NCBI GenBank assembly: GCA_026931325.1
Contig: JAIXLO010000140.1
Span: forward strand, 46,512 to 110,511
Reading direction: 5' to 3'
From: Chitinophagales bacterium
GTDB taxonomy: Bacteria > Bacteroidota > Bacteroidia > Chitinophagales > Chitinophagaceae
DNA: 64,000 nt
Part shown: positions 61,565 through 64,000 of the stretch, in pieces
Position numbering within the stretch: the stretch's first letter is position 1
How the letters are laid out: each line of letters starts with the position of its first letter
Notes under the pieces: model-generated
Told to the model about the DNA's origin: nothing
The model's database searches: none
What the model saw: the letters and a program-made list of their open reading frames with translations, nothing else
Made by a program: the position numbers and the translations under genes

Positions 61565-61981
61565 TTATTCTTCAGTTTTTATGTTATCTGTATTGGCTGA
61601 GGAAGATTTGTGATGATGATGTTTTTTATGATGTCGCTTTTTCTTTCTTTTTTTAAAATACAAAAAATAAATAAAGAGTAAAAAATAAATTAAAGAAGCT
61701 AATATAAAAATTGTAGTAAGTTTTTTATTTCCATGTTCAATATAAATAAAACTTACAGCACCTAATGCAATACTTTCAAGTAAAAAAGCCAACTTAGCTG
61801 AATTACCAATTGTTTTTTCTAACCAATCGAGAGAAGAAGATATTAAAACAAACAAAATACCTGTTAAAAATAAAGCAATGCAAAGTGCAAACTTTTTTTG
61901 CTCAAACATTTTAAATGCATTTAGCAAAAAAATTACTCCTGCTACAAAATGACAAATTCTTTTAAACCTTTCGTTTTTCAT
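61565..61981 (-). CDS. small membrane protein with Lys/His-rich tail
   Basis: 138 residues with four hydrophobic helices (about 6-24, 30-48, 58-80 and 85-105). The C-terminal tail is strikingly basic: FKKRKKKRHHKKHHHHKSSSA, then Asn/Thr/Glu. The His/Lys cluster could bind metal or nucleic acid, or be a positive-inside anchor. No family recognised. It probably shares a transcript with the flavin reductase 27 nt upstream and is convergent with glyS by 1 nt. Confidence 0.65.
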   Translation of the reverse strand: MKNERFKRICHFVAGVIFLLNAFKMFEQKKFALCIALFLTGILFVLISSSLDWLEKTIGNSAKLAFLLESIALGAVSFIYIEHGNKKLTTIFILASLIYFLLFIYFLYFKKRKKKRHHKKHHHHKSSSANTDNIKTEE

Positions 61982-62008
61982 TAATTGATGCAGAATTTGG
62001 TTTAGAGT

Positions 62009-62740
62009 TTATCCATATAATTCTAAATGAATATCTTTTTTATCATATCCAATAGCAGTAATTCTTTCTTTTGCTTCATCAATCATATTTTTCCAACCAC
62101 ATAAATAAAAATGAGCTGGTTGCTTATTTTCTTTAATTAAATTTTCGTAAACAGCGTGTACATAACCTTTGTATTCTCCTTCATTTACTTCTGCTTCTCT
62201 TGAAAAAACTGGATGATAAAAAAAGTAAGGTAATTTATTTTGAAGTTCTTCTAACTCTTTTCTGTACAAAGCATCTTTATAAGTTCTACAGCCAAAAATT
62301 ATATGAATATTTTTTTGAGGTTGTATATTATTATTGTGTAAATAGCTTACCATAGAACGAAATGGTGCAATACCTGTACCTGTACAAATAAGAAAAATAT
62401 CTTTTTCTATCTTTTCGGGTAAAATAAATTTTCCTAATGGACCACGTAATGTAATTTCAGATCCAATAGAAATTTGATTAAATAAATAATTAGTTCCTGC
62501 ACCACCTTCTAACAGCACAATCACTAATTCAATAATATTAGTATCATCTGGAGCAGAAGCAATAGAATAACTTCTCCACCGTTTATTTTTTTGTTCGTGT
62601 ATAGGTAAATCAAGTGTTACAAACTGTCCAGGAACAAAGTCAAACTTTTGCATTTCAGGAATTTCAATCCAAAATCTACGTGTACTATGAGTCTCGTTTT
62701 CTATTCGGATTACTTTTCCAATTTTCCAAGGCTCTAACAT
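62009..62740 (-). CDS. ferredoxin-NADP reductase-like FAD oxidoreductase
   Basis: 243 residues from the ATG at 62740; a TTG seven codons upstream is less likely. FAD-binding RSYSIASAPD and the GGAGTNYLF turn lie in the first half. The NAD(P) domain shows FLICTGTGIAPFRSMVSYL, FGCRTYKDALYRKELEEL and FYLCGWKNMIDEAKERI. No ferredoxin domain is fused. It likely transfers electrons between NAD(P)H and a separate iron-sulfur protein. The partner is not obvious nearby. Confidence 0.88.
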   Translation of the reverse strand: MLEPWKIGKVIRIENETHSTRRFWIEIPEMQKFDFVPGQFVTLDLPIHEQKNKRWRSYSIASAPDDTNIIELVIVLLEGGAGTNYLFNQISIGSEITLRGPLGKFILPEKIEKDIFLICTGTGIAPFRSMVSYLHNNNIQPQKNIHIIFGCRTYKDALYRKELEELQNKLPYFFYHPVFSREAEVNEGEYKGYVHAVYENLIKENKQPAHFYLCGWKNMIDEAKERITAIGYDKKDIHLELYG

Positions 62741-62921
62741 AGTTGGTTTATTTTGCCACAATTTAAAATACTATGTACACAATTGCAAGTTTTTGTTATA
62801 AAATTTGAAATCTTTTTTATAGAGAGTATTATGTCGTAAATAAAATTGATTATTGAAAATACATACCAATACCTGTTATTAAATATTTTATCTTATTTTT
62901 ATTCTTAGATATCCAAATAAT

Positions 62922-63413
62922 ATGAAACAACTCTTTATCATTCGTCATGCAAAAAGTAGTATAGATTTCTTTGGAAATGATTTTGAAAGACCTCTTAATG
63001 CACAAGGACATAAAGATGCACCTTTAATAGCAAAAAAACTTTTAGAAAAAAATATTTCAATTGATGCTTTTGTTTCAAGTGATGCTGTAAGAGCATTTAC
63101 AACTGCTACTTATTTTGCTGAAGTTTTTGGAAAAAAAGAAGAAGATATTTTATTAGTAAATGAATTATATCATGCTAACGTATCAACTTTTTACAAAGTA
63201 ATTTCTCATTTAGATGATGTGTTTTCTTCAGTTGCTATTTTTTCTCATAATCCAGGAATTACAGAATTTGTAAATCGTTTAACTTCTGTAAGAATTGTAA
63301 ACATGACACCTTGTAGCATTTTTGCTTTATCTGTTAATACAGCATCTTGGAAAGATTTTATAAAAGCAGAAAAAAGTTTTTTATTTTTTGAATATCCAAA
63401 AACAAGCTATTGA
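62922..63413 (+). CDS. SixA-type histidine phosphatase family protein
   Basis: 163 residues. The phosphatase motif RHAKSS has the nucleophilic H9 beside R8; second conserved His in FSHNPGITEF near 110. SixA enzymes dephosphorylate histidine phosphotransfer proteins, though many Bacteroidota members are uncharacterised. The last 7 nt overlap the convergent EamA-like remnant. Confidence 0.88.
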   Translation: MKQLFIIRHAKSSIDFFGNDFERPLNAQGHKDAPLIAKKLLEKNISIDAFVSSDAVRAFTTATYFAEVFGKKEEDILLVNELYHANVSTFYKVISHLDDVFSSVAIFSHNPGITEFVNRLTSVRIVNMTPCSIFALSVNTASWKDFIKAEKSFLFFEYPKTSY

Positions 63414-63952
63414 ATTTTTCTTTTTTTATTGACCAAATACACGCCAACAAAAATTAATATTGCTGCAATAACTTTTACTAAAGTAAGTTTTTCGTTAAAC
63501 AAAATAATAGAAGTAATTGTTGCAAAAATTGGTTGTGTGTAAATGTATGTGCCTGTTACAGCAGCACCTAATTTATCTACTCCATACACCATAAATAAAT
63601 AAGCTAAGAATGTAGAACCAATAACCACAAAAACCAATGACAGCCAATGATACCATAAAAACATTTCCCACTTTATTTTTAATGTATCATTAAAGCCTAA
63701 AGGCACAATCATTAATGTGCCAAATAAAAATACCCAACGTATTACATGCTCTGGTTTGTATGTTGCCATTAATGGTTGAACAAGAACTAAATAACAAGCA
63801 TAAGAAATGGCATTGATGATAATAAAAACATCGCCTATTAAACTGCTGTCTTTATCTGCTTGTGTTTTAATTAATATTAAGGTTGCAGCACCAGAAATAC
63901 CAAGTATTAGACCTAATGTTTTGTTTAAAGTAATTTTTTCTTTTAAAAACAT
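63407..63952 (-). pseudogene. EamA/DMT-family transporter, 5'-truncated
   Basis: 181 residues covering the end of the first EamA repeat and the whole second (EKITLNKTLGLILGISGAATLILIK ... GAAVTGTYIYTQPIFATITSIILFNEKLTLVKVIAAILIFVGVYLV). Full transporters have about ten helices and 290-310 residues; here about the first 100 are missing. In frame upstream there are only 13 more codons before a stop in the terminator hairpin at 63972-63999. The Met at the start lies inside the conserved FLKEKI segment, so this is probably a broken gene. Confidence 0.65.
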
Positions 63953-63971
63953 TATTGTCCGACAAAAAAAT

Positions 63972-63999
63972 AAAAGGGTAGCATTTCTGTTACCCTTTT
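63972..63999. terminator. bidirectional terminator at the right edge
   Basis: AAAAGGGTA (63972-63980) and TACCCTTTT (63991-63999) form a 9-bp stem with a 10-nt loop; T-runs exist on both strands. It lies directly upstream of the truncated EamA frame and must end a transcript from beyond the window. Confidence 0.8.
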
Positions 64000-64000
64000 T

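Overview
The window is a compact, AT-rich stretch of a Bacteroidota chromosome, most likely from the Chitinophagales side of the phylum. The evidence is a set of Bacteroidota-typical genes: gliding genes gldF/gldG, a T9SS type A sorted protein, a TonB receptor with a carboxypeptidase-regulatory domain, a MurF-alanine racemase fusion, alternative complex III with an aa3 oxidase, DUF5606 and DUF6787. Promoter-like TAnnTTTG boxes and the near absence of Shine-Dalgarno sequences agree with this. I cannot name a genus.

Layout. 1-352: 3' end of a DUF6580-like membrane protein, closed by a strong terminator. 515-13360: the S10-spc ribosomal protein cluster (rpsJ to rplO, then secY and, after a terminator, map). 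Its gaps carry many hairpins, and the rpsJ-rplC gap is a 296-nt structured non-coding segment. 13495-15941: a FadN-like beta-oxidation enzyme. 15935-16756: a RAYT transposase gene flanked by long REP-like palindromes. 16797-21734: gldF-gldG-murF/alr operon. 21737-24060: a TlpA-like thioredoxin, a monoheme cytochrome, purN and a DUF6787 protein.

24219-38786: a respiratory block, actA-actB-actC-actD-actE-actF-coxB-coxA-ctaB-two subunit III genes-subunit IV. Together these encode quinol oxidation by ACIII, electron transfer to an aa3 oxidase, and haem O synthesis. The cytochrome at 22591 is a copy of the N-terminal part of actA, including its promoter. The 3' end of coxA carries two apparent single-base losses that truncate the protein.

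38894-56165: der, a T9SS substrate, a TonB-dependent receptor, obgE, pdhC, copA, tsaE, an ABC permease, gpmI, a DUF5606 protein and a GH3/beta-lactamase fusion. 56205-59097 (minus strand): tRNA-Thr(TGT), tRNA-Tyr, tRNA-Gly, tRNA-Thr(GGT), tuf, tRNA-Trp, secE, nusG, with four boxA-like AGTTCTTT elements. 59305-64000: a MazG-like protein, a small coiled-coil membrane protein, glyS, a small membrane protein, a ferredoxin-NADP reductase-like enzyme, SixA and a 5'-truncated EamA transporter.

No CRISPR array, prophage, rRNA gene or defence system was seen. The most unusual items are regulatory or structural: the rpsJ-rplC RNA, boxA-like repeats, a sequesterable Shine-Dalgarno before rplN, the REP/RAYT unit, the actA partial duplication, and the coxA frameshifts.
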